From positions 1 through 64,000 of the forward strand of contig CAYYPK010000002.1 in NCBI GenBank assembly GCA_964473525.1: a stretch of 64,000 nt of DNA. Reading direction: 5' to 3'. The DNA is from GCA-2687025 sp964473525. GTDB lineage: Bacteria; Poribacteria; WGA-4E; GCA-2687025. The translations under genes and the position numbers were made by a program. The notes beneath the pieces were generated by a model that searched no databases, had not been told where the DNA came from, and saw only the letters and a list, made by a program, of their open reading frames with translations. This document shows, in pieces, positions 25,494 to 34,436 of the stretch; position 1 is the first letter of the stretch; each line of letters begins with the position of its first letter.

Positions 25494-28400
25494 TTGCTGA
25501 ACAGCCACGTCTCGTCAGAGCCAGCCGACTTCTACGTCGCCGGAGGAACACTCCGCGCGGACGCCCCTTCGTACATCCCAAGACAAGCGGACGAAGACCT
25601 GTACGCCGCGCTGTCTCGTGGTGAGTTCTGCTACGTCCTGACGTCGCGGCAGATGGGCAAGTCGTCGCTCATGGTCCGCACGGCGGCGAGGCTCCGGCAG
25701 GACGACGTCACCGTCGTAGTGCTCGACCTGACATCTTACGGCCAGAACGTCACGCCCGAGCAGTGGTACTTCAGCTTGCTGACTACCGTCGGGCAGCGCC
25801 TCGACATCGAGGACGAACTCGACGACTTCTGGGCAGACAACGAATCGCTCACGCCGCTGCACCGGTGGATGGAGGCGTGTCGCCAGGTAGTCCTTGAGCG
25901 CACGGAAGGACGCGTCGTTGTCTTCGTCGACGAGATCGACGTCGTGCAGAGCCTGCCCTTCTCCACGGGCGAATTCTTCGCCGGAATCCGAGAGTGCTAC
26001 ACACGCCGCGCGCAAGACCCCGAATTCGAGCGCATCACGTTCTGCCTCGTAGGAGTGGCAACACCCTCCGACCTCATCGAAGACCCGCTGACGACGCCCT
26101 TCAACATCGGAACGCGCATCGACCTGGGTGACTTCCAGGCACACGAAGCTGCGGGGCTTGCCGAGGGGTTGGGACGTGAACAGACGACAGCGGCGCAGCT
26201 CGTAGGTCGCATCCTCCACTGGACGGGGGGTCATCCGTATCTGACTCAGAGGTTGTGCGCGGCGGTGGCCTCCGACGCCACGGTCACGAACGACAACGCC
26301 GTGGACCGCCTGTGCTCCGACCTGTTCTTCTCGGAGCGCGCGCAGGAGCAGGACGACAACCTGCTGTTCGTGCGCAACCAGATGCTGCACCGAGACATGG
26401 ACCACGCCAGCCTCCTCAACCTCTACGAGCAGGTGCGACGAGGCAAGGACGTCCGCTACGACGAGACGAACCCGTTGGTGAACGTGCTTCGACTGGCTGG
26501 GATTGCCCGCGTAGATGGCGGCGCCATGTCCGTGCGGAACCGCATCTACGAGCATGTGTTCGACCACGCCTGGGTGCGTGAGAGCATGCCGGATGCCGAA
26601 GCGCGCCGGCAGAAGGCGGCGTTCGTTAGGGGCATCCTGCGAGCGGGAGCCGTCGCGGCGGTGATTCTCGCCGTCATTGCCGGGGTCGCTGTCGTGGCGG
26701 TTTCCCAGTCGCGTCAGGCGCAACGCTCCGAGGAAGCGCGCGTCCGTACGCTTGCGCAGGCCCGCGTGGATCAGGGCTCGCGCCTCTTGGAGACTGAGGA
26801 CCAGGCGGGCCTGCTGTATCTCGAGGAAGCGACGCGGCTACGCGCCTCCATCGGCCTGCCTACAGAGAAGCTGGCAAGGAAATGGGCGCTTTGGAACAGC
26901 GCTCACGAAGGACGGCTGTCACAGGTTCTCGTGGCAGGCGGCGACGTGCGAGGGGCGGCGTTCAGCCCCGACGGCGCGTACATCGCCGTTGCGGCGCCAG
27001 ATTCGGTCGGCGTTTGGGACGTGCGGACGGGAGCGCGGCACGGTGCGGATGTACAGGTCGATGGCCCTTCGAGTGTCCTTGGCGGCGAGATCCAGCCCGT
27101 GGTGTTCAGCCCCGACAGTCGCCTCCTAGCGGTCTCGCTGGCTAGTGGCGCCGTTGCGCTTATCGAGGTGGCGGCGATGCGTCCGTTCGGTCCTGCGCCG
27201 CTGGATCATGGGCCAAAGGAGTACACCACCGCCGGGTGGTTAGACCCGAACCGCCTGGTGACGGTCGCATTCGACCGCGAATCCATGCAGTCGCGCCTGT
27301 GGGACGTCCATGCGGGGACGTTGGTTGGGGACGTGCATACACTGGACGGGTGGCTTGGGGCGCTGCACACGGACGGCCGAACAGCGTGGACGAAGCTCGG
27401 GGGCCTCAACGTGACGCTCGTGTGGGATGCGGCCACCGGGGCTCAGTTGTGGACGCACACGGCCCAGGAGATTGGCGGCGTTGGCATGCATGTAGGAGCC
27501 GATCGCGTCGCCGTGTTCCCCCGGGAGGGTCGCGGCGAGATACGTGACAAAACGACGGGCGCCGTCCTGTCTACCTTCGAGTCGTCGCTCCGGCCAATGG
27601 GCGCCCAGGCGGTGGTATCCGCAGACTGGGGCCTCTCCGCGTGGGTCAGTGGCGACGAGATCGTGGTGCACGACCTGGCGAATGGCGGAACGCAGGTGTC
27701 GGCCTTCACGATAGGCGCCCGACCCACGGCGATCCACTTCACGGCAGACGGTAGACGGCTCATCGTCCTCATCCACGACACCGTTCACGTGTGGGATCCA
27801 CGCGCCGGGTCCGAGGTCGCTGCGCCGGTAAGGAGCCGCGCCCGCATATCGAGCGTCCTACCACACCCCGTGTCGTCGAACATCCTGGCGGTCGTGTCCG
27901 CGGACGGCGCCGCGCGCCTGTGGGACGTTGACGCGAGACCCCTCGAGCATAGGGTCATCGCCCGAGGCGAGGGCCGTATGGAGGCCGCGCTGAACGAGAA
28001 TGCCGGCCTACTCGCGGTGACGGCCCCGGTCAGTATCGCGGAGGCGTTCGTGTCGCCTGCGGCTGCGTCTAGCGTGAGGTTCTGGAGCTTCCCGTCTGGG
28101 TTGGAGGCGCGCCAGCCAGGCATCCAGGTGGCGGATGTTGCCTCGTCCATCGCGCTGTCGCCGGACGGCTCTCTTCTGGCCGTCACCAGCACCTACAACC
28201 TCGTACAGCTCTGGGACATAGACGACCGCGCGCTCGTGTGGGAGCGCTCAGAGGACGGCCACTGGTTCAACGTCGTAGAGTTCTCTCACGACGGGCGGTA
28301 CGTCGCAGCGGCTGGCGCGAACGTCCCGCAGTCATTTCAGGGCGTCGTGTACTTCTACGACACCGAGACGGGTGAGCGCCTCGACCCCTCGTTGAACCCG

Positions 28401-29024
28401 TTCTTCACGGTGCACACACCGCGCGCGTTCGCGTTTTCCGCGGACGACTCGCGCGTCGTGACCGGCACGCACGGTCTTGGGATCGTTAACGTGTGGGATG
28501 TGGCGAGTCGTACCCTACTGGACACCGAGATGCGCCATCAAGGCGCGGTCACGGCTGCCGAGTTTTCGCCTTCCGGTGAGACGCTGTTGACCGCCTCGAA
28601 CGACGACACGGCACAATTCTGGGATCTCACCTCCGGGGCCGCCGCCGGGCCACCGATGCAACACGCTGTGACTGTGCGCGCCGCAGCGTTCCGCGCGGGT
28701 GGCGAGACCGTCGTCACCGGCGCTGACGACGGCTTTGTGCGATTCTGGGATGCCGCTACGAGTCGGCAAGTCGGCCCTTCTCTGCCGCATGTGGGGCCTG
28801 TGAACTCCGTACAGGTCACCCGTGACGGCAAGAGCGTCGTCGCGGCGAGCGAGGGCGAGGTACGCGTGTGGCGTCTCCCGGATGCCCCCTCCACGCTCGA
28901 CGAGATGCGGCGCCGGACATGGATCGCCGTCGGGGAACGCCTTGACGCCGACGGGAACATTGAAGCCATCCCCGCGGCTGAGTGGCAAGAGCTCCGGGGC
29001 AGTGTGGAGGCCTCCGGTCCGTAG
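25494..29024 (+). CDS. AAA-like ATPase, single TM helix, WD40 propeller protein (paralogue 4)
   Basis: About 1176 residues. TTG 25494 follows AAGGATAAGG with good spacing; an in-frame ATG at 25473 and a TTG at 25446 are alternatives. DFYVAGGTLRADAPSYIP, P-loop SRQMGKSS (residue about 55), Walker B VVVFVDEIDVV, FCLVGVATPSDL and TGGHPYLTQRL define the AAA-like domain, which is very close to paralogue 2. VFDHAWVRESMPDAEARRQ leads to a TM helix near 380-405. WD40 repeats follow (FSPSGETLLTASNDDTAQFWD near the end). The conserved tail is RTWIAVGERLDADGNIEAIPAAEWQELR. The truncated copy at 29104 begins 79 bp later. Confidence 0.85.
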   Translation: MLNSHVSSEPADFYVAGGTLRADAPSYIPRQADEDLYAALSRGEFCYVLTSRQMGKSSLMVRTAARLRQDDVTVVVLDLTSYGQNVTPEQWYFSLLTTVGQRLDIEDELDDFWADNESLTPLHRWMEACRQVVLERTEGRVVVFVDEIDVVQSLPFSTGEFFAGIRECYTRRAQDPEFERITFCLVGVATPSDLIEDPLTTPFNIGTRIDLGDFQAHEAAGLAEGLGREQTTAAQLVGRILHWTGGHPYLTQRLCAAVASDATVTNDNAVDRLCSDLFFSERAQEQDDNLLFVRNQMLHRDMDHASLLNLYEQVRRGKDVRYDETNPLVNVLRLAGIARVDGGAMSVRNRIYEHVFDHAWVRESMPDAEARRQKAAFVRGILRAGAVAAVILAVIAGVAVVAVSQSRQAQRSEEARVRTLAQARVDQGSRLLETEDQAGLLYLEEATRLRASIGLPTEKLARKWALWNSAHEGRLSQVLVAGGDVRGAAFSPDGAYIAVAAPDSVGVWDVRTGARHGADVQVDGPSSVLGGEIQPVVFSPDSRLLAVSLASGAVALIEVAAMRPFGPAPLDHGPKEYTTAGWLDPNRLVTVAFDRESMQSRLWDVHAGTLVGDVHTLDGWLGALHTDGRTAWTKLGGLNVTLVWDAATGAQLWTHTAQEIGGVGMHVGADRVAVFPREGRGEIRDKTTGAVLSTFESSLRPMGAQAVVSADWGLSAWVSGDEIVVHDLANGGTQVSAFTIGARPTAIHFTADGRRLIVLIHDTVHVWDPRAGSEVAAPVRSRARISSVLPHPVSSNILAVVSADGAARLWDVDARPLEHRVIARGEGRMEAALNENAGLLAVTAPVSIAEAFVSPAAASSVRFWSFPSGLEARQPGIQVADVASSIALSPDGSLLAVTSTYNLVQLWDIDDRALVWERSEDGHWFNVVEFSHDGRYVAAAGANVPQSFQGVVYFYDTETGERLDPSLNPFFTVHTPRAFAFSADDSRVVTGTHGLGIVNVWDVASRTLLDTEMRHQGAVTAAEFSPSGETLLTASNDDTAQFWDLTSGAAAGPPMQHAVTVRAAAFRAGGETVVTGADDGFVRFWDAATSRQVGPSLPHVGPVNSVQVTRDGKSVVAASEGEVRVWRLPDAPSTLDEMRRRTWIAVGERLDADGNIEAIPAAEWQELRGSVEASGP

Positions 29025-29103
29025 GCGACGACCCAGCCAACGGCGACCCTCGTGGCAAACGTCGCGCGGCCTGGAGGAGCGGCGGTAGGACAGGAGGCGG
29101 CGA

Positions 29104-29316
29104 CTGAGCGCGGCAGAACCGACCCAACTCACGGACTTCTGCGTCGCGGAAGGGACACGCCGCGCCGACGCCCCCTCATACATACAGCGACCGGCGGACG
29201 AGGACCTCTACACTGCGCTGTCTCGTGGTGAGTTGTGGTATGTCCTGACCTCGCGGCAGACGGGCAAGTCGTCGACCATGCGCCCGGGGCAACGCGGTGT
29301 CGGCGATAGACTGTGA
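29104..29316 (+). pseudogene. Truncated AAA-like paralogue remnant
   Basis: A reading frame of about 70 codons that copies only the first part of the AAA-like domain: TDFCVAEGTRRADAPSYIQR, ADEDLYTALSRGELWYVLTSRQTGKSS, then a divergent TMRPGQRGVGDRL and a TGA at 29314. It ends about ten residues after the Walker A motif, so it cannot fold as an ATPase. An AGGAGG sequence sits upstream. Substitutions against the intact copies (Y to C, G to E, M to T in the P-loop) fit decay. It lies directly between paralogue 4 and the cyclic-nucleotide-binding fusion. Confidence 0.8.
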
Positions 29317-29339
29317 TGGGCGAGCGAAGGACGGGAGCC

Positions 29340-31085
29340 ATGAACGAGGTAACAGTTGAGGAGCTGCGTCGATTCACCGAGGGCATGCCGGTCGGCATAT
29401 TCGACGGACTCAGCACGGAGCAACTCGATAGGGTCGCACGTATCACCCGCAGGGAGGCGTTCGCGATGGGTGACGTGATCATCGCGGACGGCGCGGACGG
29501 CAACAGGATGTATCTGCTGCTGTCCGGCAAGGTGAGAGTGGACAAGCCGCTTTCCCAACTCCAAGAAACCCGATTCGTGCAGCACGACAGGGAGATCATC
29601 GAGCTCCCAGCGGAGTGGAATCCGTACTTCGGCGAGCTCGCGCTGTTCGATGCCGAATCGGTGCGCACGGCGAACGTCGTCGGGTCGCAGGCGGGGGAAC
29701 ACGGAGTCATCACGACCGAGGACTTCCGGGCCCTAGCCGACGAAGACCATGACATCGGGTATTGCGTGCTCAGGAACGTGCTTGCCAAAGCGATAGGCAC
29801 AATTCGCAGCGCGAACCAGAACCTGCACAACCTGGTGGTGGCGATGCAGGTCGTAGGGAATGTGGGCTTCGTCGAGGAACTCGATGTGGAAGGCGCACTT
29901 GAGGGTGGCGACGCCTACATGGTGGAGTTCATCAAGGAGACGCTAGGTGAAGTAGCGCGACTCAGATCGCGTGTTGCCAGCTTCGCTCAGTTCTACACGG
30001 CGGGCGGGACGCTTGGCGCCGATGCACCGTCGTACGTGCCTCGCCCCGCTGACCAGACGATCCACGCTTCGCTTGCCAATGGCGAGTTCTGCTATGTCCT
30101 CACGGCGCGGCAGATGGGCAAGTCCTCGCTCATGGCGCGCGCGGCACGGCGCCTTCGCGAGGGCGGCGCGGCGGTAGTCATGATCGACCTGGCCGCCATC
30201 GGACAGAACCTGACGGTGGAGCAATGGTACGACGGACTGATGGCCCGCATCGGCGACGGCCTCGGTCTTGAGGACGAGCTCGAGGAGTTCTGGGAGGAAC
30301 ACGCGGAGCTGGGGCCGCTGAACCGATGGGTGGAGACGATACGTCGCGTTGCGTTACGCCTCCGCCAAGAGCGCATCGTCCTCTTCGTAGACGAAGTGGA
30401 CGTGGTCAAGAGCCTGCCCTTCTCAACCGACGAATTCTTCGCCGCCATACGCGCCTGCCACAACATGCGCGTCGAGCACGCGGAATTCGAGCGGCTCACA
30501 TTCTGCCTCCTCGGGGCGGCGACACCGTTGGACCTGATTCGTGACCGCCAGTCGACTCCCTTCAACGTCAGTCGTCCCGTTGAGCTGGCTGACTTCACCA
30601 TTGAGGAGTGCGCGACGCTCGCGCACGGCTTGGGATATGACCCGGACTTCGCGGGACAGCTCATTGAGCGCGCGTACCACTGGACAGACGGGCATCCCTA
30701 TCTCACGCAGCGCCTGTGCCGCGCCGTGTCCGAAGAGAGCGCAGTGACATCCGTTGACGAAGTCGACCGCATCTGCGAGGAGCTGTTCCTATCGCCCCGG
30801 TCGGTCGAACAGGACAGCAACCTGAGTACCGTGCGTGATCGACTGCTGCGGAATCCGCAATACAGCGGACCCGCTCTCCGCTCCTTGCTGGGGCTTTACC
30901 GCGACACACTCGGCGGCGTCGGTAAACACGTCGGCGATGACGACCCTCGGCTCGCCGCGCTGGAACTGGCGGGCATCGTCAGAACGGGTTCGGACGGCCC
31001 CGTCGTGCGCAACCGCATCTACGCGGCGGTCTTCGGCCAAGCGTGGGTCGACCGCAACACGCCGCCAGACTCGGGCGCCGCGTAG
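29340..31085 (+). CDS. Cyclic-nucleotide-binding domain fused to AAA-like ATPase (paralogue 5)
   Basis: 581 residues; ATG 29340 follows AAGGACGGG. Residues about 15-145 form a cNMP-binding (Crp/PKA-type) domain: LSTEQLDRVARITRREAF, MYLLLSGKVRV, and the phosphate-binding cassette YFGELALFDAESVRTANV with the Glu and Arg that contact the cyclic phosphate. After a helical linker the AAA-like domain starts near 218 (FYTAGGTLGADAPSYVP). It has the P-loop near 260 (ARQMGKSS), Walker B IVLFVDEVDVV and GHPYLTQRL, and stops after RNRIYAAVFGQAWVDRN, just where the sisters enter their TM helix. It has no TM and no WD40. The sequence suggests an ATPase controlled by a cyclic nucleotide; which nucleotide is unknown. 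Confidence 0.87.
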   Translation: MNEVTVEELRRFTEGMPVGIFDGLSTEQLDRVARITRREAFAMGDVIIADGADGNRMYLLLSGKVRVDKPLSQLQETRFVQHDREIIELPAEWNPYFGELALFDAESVRTANVVGSQAGEHGVITTEDFRALADEDHDIGYCVLRNVLAKAIGTIRSANQNLHNLVVAMQVVGNVGFVEELDVEGALEGGDAYMVEFIKETLGEVARLRSRVASFAQFYTAGGTLGADAPSYVPRPADQTIHASLANGEFCYVLTARQMGKSSLMARAARRLREGGAAVVMIDLAAIGQNLTVEQWYDGLMARIGDGLGLEDELEEFWEEHAELGPLNRWVETIRRVALRLRQERIVLFVDEVDVVKSLPFSTDEFFAAIRACHNMRVEHAEFERLTFCLLGAATPLDLIRDRQSTPFNVSRPVELADFTIEECATLAHGLGYDPDFAGQLIERAYHWTDGHPYLTQRLCRAVSEESAVTSVDEVDRICEELFLSPRSVEQDSNLSTVRDRLLRNPQYSGPALRSLLGLYRDTLGGVGKHVGDDDPRLAALELAGIVRTGSDGPVVRNRIYAAVFGQAWVDRNTPPDSGAA

Positions 31086-31303
31086 GTGGCTACCTGTCTT
31101 CCGCGCTGGCTCGCATCGGTGCGTGGGCGTGGCTCCCATCGGGCATTCGCCGCCCATCGCTATTGGTGGTTGGGCGCCTGCCCTGAACCACGTCGACAGT
31201 CCAGGGCGTCATGCTGGTGGCGCGACGCGCGAGCCCACCGGAGGCCTCTGCGAGCCGTCCTCGGCCGGTGCGGTCGCTCAGCTTCGGCGCGGGTCGGCCG
31301 GGG

Positions 31304-32875
31304 TCACAGGTCGACGCCGGACTGCGCGGGCTCCTCGGCCGGCGCGGGTCGCAGCTTGTGGAAGGCGTCGAACGCGCGCAGATACTGCACCGCCGACTTC
31401 ACCTGAGGGTCGTGCTCGTAGTCGTCGCTCTCGTCGGCAGTCTCCAGCGCGATGGCGTACCGGAGCAGGTCGTTCCCGAGGATGATGTTGTCGTCTTCGA
31501 GAGCGTCGATGAAGGCGCGGTACTTCCGGGTCAGGGGCGGATTCGTGTCGCGAGGCGTCCGCGCGGCGAGGCGTTCCAAGATGTCACCCCCTTCATCCTT
31601 CAGAAGGTCTTTCATAGCGTCGCTCGCCCGGGCGCGCCGCCACATCCGGCCTTCAAGGGCGCTGAGCGCCTCGAGCTCGACGTTTGGCTCGATCCCGACT
31701 TCGTGGATGTCGATGTCGTCGGGCGTGTAGTAGTGCGCGATCGTCAGCTTGACCGCTGTGCCGCGGTCGCCCTCCTGGATAGGGAATATCTTCTGCACCG
31801 ACGCCTTGCCGAACGTCTTGTTCCCCATGAGGATGGCGCGCCCGTTTGCCTGTAACGCCCCCGCGACGATCTCCGACGCGCTGGCGCTTCCGTTGTTCAC
31901 CAGCACGGCCAGAGGCAGTTCCGTGCTCGTGAGCTGCTGCGTGACGAAGAACTCCTCGTGCTTCCCGCGGCCCTGGGTGTAGACGATGAGGTCACCCTCG
32001 TCGAGGAAGACGCTCGCGACCTGGACGGCGGAGCTGAGTAGGCCGCCCGGGTTGCTTCGCAGGTCGAGGATGAGCCCTTCGACACCCTCCGCCTCCAAGG
32101 CGTCGACGGCCTCGGCGGTCGCGTCGGCGGTCGGTTGCATGAACCCCGTGATGCGTACGTAGCCGATGTTGTCCTCGAGGCGCCGGTATTTCACGGATAC
32201 CACGGTGATAATGTCGCGTGTGATGGTGACGGTCAGCGGCTCATCGAGCCCGTCGCGGGCGATGGTGAGCGTAACGTCGGTACCCGGCTCGCCACGCATC
32301 TTCCGGGCGGCTTCGTCGGCGGTCATGTCCGACGTGGCCTCCCCGTCGATCTCAGCGATGACGTCCCCGGCAAGCACCCCCGCGCGGTACGCAGGCGTGT
32401 CCTCGATGGGCGATATCACGGTGAGGCGACTCGTCTTGATACCGATGTACATGCCCAGACCGCCGAACTTCCCGCGCGTGTCTGTTTGCAGCTCCTCGTA
32501 CGCGTCCGCGTTGTAATACTGGCTGTACGGATCCAGCGTCTTCAGCAGGCCGCGGATCGCTCCCTCGACGAGCTGCCTGGCCCCGGGGTCGTCGTAGTGA
32601 TTCTGCTTCGTGCGCGCCAGCACCTCGCCCAGCAACGGCAACGCGGTGACGACCGTGTCGACGTCGGCGAGCGTCGCGATTTCCTCCACGGCTTCCGTCG
32701 CGTCTTCAGCCTCACCCGTGTCGGGCTGCTCCACGCCAGCGGGCGGGGCAGGGACGTCCTGCGCCGGCGCCGTAGACACGAAGGCCGCGGCGAACACGAG
32801 GAAGGCGAAGGCCAGGGCGGCATATCCGACAAACGTGACCGAACGAGCGCCCACTCTCGGCGGGATACGACGCAT
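31304..32875 (-). CDS. ctpA: S41 family C-terminal processing peptidase (CtpA-like)
   Basis: 523 residues. A signal/anchor segment (ALAFAFLVFAAAFVSTAPAQ) is followed by an Ala/Glu-rich linker, the S41 N-terminal part (GLLKTLDPYSQYYNADAYEEL), a PDZ domain (GLGMYIGIK...VISPIEDTPAYRAGVLAGDVIAEIDG) and the protease core. LRSNPGGLL precedes the catalytic Ser in NNGSASASEIVAGAL and the catalytic Lys in GNKTFGKASVQ. Such periplasmic proteases trim C-termini or activate cell-wall enzymes. The gene is 28 bp downstream of the EnvC-like gene on the same strand, an association seen in many bacteria and pointing to peptidoglycan remodelling. About 120 residues after the core are helical and uncharacterised. 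Confidence 0.92.
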   Translation of the reverse strand: MRRIPPRVGARSVTFVGYAALAFAFLVFAAAFVSTAPAQDVPAPPAGVEQPDTGEAEDATEAVEEIATLADVDTVVTALPLLGEVLARTKQNHYDDPGARQLVEGAIRGLLKTLDPYSQYYNADAYEELQTDTRGKFGGLGMYIGIKTSRLTVISPIEDTPAYRAGVLAGDVIAEIDGEATSDMTADEAARKMRGEPGTDVTLTIARDGLDEPLTVTITRDIITVVSVKYRRLEDNIGYVRITGFMQPTADATAEAVDALEAEGVEGLILDLRSNPGGLLSSAVQVASVFLDEGDLIVYTQGRGKHEEFFVTQQLTSTELPLAVLVNNGSASASEIVAGALQANGRAILMGNKTFGKASVQKIFPIQEGDRGTAVKLTIAHYYTPDDIDIHEVGIEPNVELEALSALEGRMWRRARASDAMKDLLKDEGGDILERLAARTPRDTNPPLTRKYRAFIDALEDDNIILGNDLLRYAIALETADESDDYEHDPQVKSAVQYLRAFDAFHKLRPAPAEEPAQSGVDL

Positions 32876-32903
32876 GATGGTGATCCGTCCTGTTGGCGTC
32901 GGC

Positions 32904-34190
32904 TCAGCGGCCGGCTTCGGCGGAGCTGACTACGTTGAAGTGGTGGCGCATCTCGAAATACAGCGCGGGCCCGAGCAGCGACCCTGTGCGACCGGATGCA
33001 GCGACCTGCTGACCCGCGGCAACGACGTCTCCCTTGGCAACCGCGAATGCCTCCAGGTGCGCGTAGAACGACCGCAGGCCGTCGCCGTGGTTCAGCACGA
33101 GGAGTTTCCCAAAGCCGAGACCGTCAAACCACTCGGCGTATTCCACCGTGCCTGCCGCGACGGCGCGCACCGGCGCGCCGACGGCGCATTGGATCGTGAT
33201 CCCTTCGAGCTCCGAGCTCGCATTGTTCACTACCGTTCCGGGCGTGGGCCAGTCAAGCGTCAGCGCCGGAGCGCCATCCGGCCTGGCGCGCAGCTTCATC
33301 TCCGCGGTGGGCTTGCTCACGACCGCGGCAGGGGCGCGCCGTGCCGCGCGGGGTCGCCGCGACGCGGACTGCTGCTGTCGTGACAGTCTGCCGATGAGAT
33401 CCCGCAGCTTCCGGGCCTCGGCGCCGACTTCGCGAACCGTCTTGCTCCACGTGGACCGATTGCTGCGCGCGGCTGCGAGACCGTCTTCCCGCGCCTTGTG
33501 CTCCGCCTGTAACGACGCCTCGCGCGCCACGAGGGTCGCCTGACGAGCTCGTAGGTCGGCCTTCTCGCCGTCCAGAGCGGCCCGCTGGGACACGAGCGCG
33601 GCTTGATCCGCGACGAACGCGCGCACGATCTCGTCGTCCCGCTTGCGGATAGCCGCCACGTATCTTAGACGAACCAACGTGTCCTGAAGATGACCTCCGT
33701 CGACAGCCATGGCGAACAGGCCGTCCGACGCGAGGTAGTTGATCTTGTAGTTGGCTCGGACGCGCTGGCGGACCAGTTCGCGTCGGGCGGCCTGTTGTCG
33801 CTCGAGCGCCGCGATGTCGGCCTCCGTAGCGGCCACACGCGCTTCGAGCTCGGCCACCGCCGCGCGCGAAGCGCGTATCTCGTTGCGCGTCTTGTCTATC
33901 TGGCGATCAAGCGCGTATAGCGCCCCAAGCACGCTCTTCTCTTGCGACGCGGCGTCTTCGAGGGCTCCCTCCGCGTCGCGCAATTCGCGCAGTTTCTCCT
34001 CGCGCTCCTGCTCGGCCCGGCGCAACCGCGAGGTCGCATCCTGGGCCGCACACGGCGTAGTCAGCCAAGTGGCGCACACGACGAGGGCGGTCACAACCGC
34101 CGCGCCGACCACGGCGCTGTTGTGGACTAGGCAGGCAGCCGTGCGGAGCGTGCTTGGGCGGGAGTTTCTGATAGTACCAGTGATGCGCAT
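32904..34190 (-). CDS. EnvC-like murein hydrolase activator (degenerate M23/LytM)
   Basis: 428 residues from ATG 34190, which follows GAGAGGGG; a start at 34283 is possible but lacks a site. A signal/TM segment (AVVGAAVVTALVVCATWL) is followed by about 200 residues of charged coiled coil (RLRRAEQEREEKLRELRDAEGAL and so on). The C-terminal LytM domain has GKLLVLNHGDGLRSFYAHLEAF. The metal-binding HxH of active M23 enzymes (P-H-L-H-F-E) is replaced by GPALYFEM, so catalysis is unlikely. This matches EnvC, which activates amidases without cutting itself. Operon: this gene, then ctpA. Confidence 0.82.
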   Translation of the reverse strand: MRITGTIRNSRPSTLRTAACLVHNSAVVGAAVVTALVVCATWLTTPCAAQDATSRLRRAEQEREEKLRELRDAEGALEDAASQEKSVLGALYALDRQIDKTRNEIRASRAAVAELEARVAATEADIAALERQQAARRELVRQRVRANYKINYLASDGLFAMAVDGGHLQDTLVRLRYVAAIRKRDDEIVRAFVADQAALVSQRAALDGEKADLRARQATLVAREASLQAEHKAREDGLAAARSNRSTWSKTVREVGAEARKLRDLIGRLSRQQQSASRRPRAARRAPAAVVSKPTAEMKLRARPDGAPALTLDWPTPGTVVNNASSELEGITIQCAVGAPVRAVAAGTVEYAEWFDGLGFGKLLVLNHGDGLRSFYAHLEAFAVAKGDVVAAGQQVAASGRTGSLLGPALYFEMRHHFNVVSSAEAGR

Positions 34191-34205
34191 AGCCCCTCTC
34201 GCCGC

Positions 34206-34234
34206 ATTGTAGAGTGCCGCACACGACTGAGCAA
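34206..34234 (-). promoter_or_regulatory. Putative promoter of the EnvC-like/ctpA operon
   Basis: On the minus strand: TTGCTC (34234-34229), a 17-nt spacer, TACAAT (34211-34206). The predicted start would leave a very short leader before ATG 34190. Confidence 0.4.
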
Positions 34235-34308
34235 GCAACCGACGTCGGTCGGCCCGCGATTGCGCGCTCGCGAGCTCCGCCATGCAGGCTCGGCGGCGCG
34301 GTCTGGAG

Positions 34309-34338
34309 TTGAGTATTGCCGCCGTACCAGCGTATAAG
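34309..34338 (+). promoter_or_regulatory. Putative sigma70-type promoter of the transglutaminase gene
   Basis: TTGAGT (34309-34314), an 18-nt spacer and TATAAG (34333-34338), about 100 bp upstream of ATG 34437 and divergent from the EnvC-like promoter. Confidence 0.5.
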
Positions 34339-34436
34339 TACTACCAACGGAGGCCACTGTGCACGGGGGATCGTGCCGAGGCGCACGTCCGCCGGGCCAC
34401 AAAGCGACGAGCAGAGACGAAACGGAGCAGGTCTAT

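Noticed and set aside
5229..31085. Reading the AAA/WD40 cluster as an anti-phage (Avs/NACHT-type) defence island
   Set aside because: No nuclease, protease, TIR, pore-forming or other effector domain, toxin, integrase or restriction gene is linked, and the ATPase is AAA_35-like, not NACHT. Signalling is a weaker but better-supported reading.
31086..31303. A further truncated family member after the cNMP/AAA fusion
   Set aside because: The 218-bp convergent gap shows no frame resembling the TM linker or WD40 blades of the sister genes.
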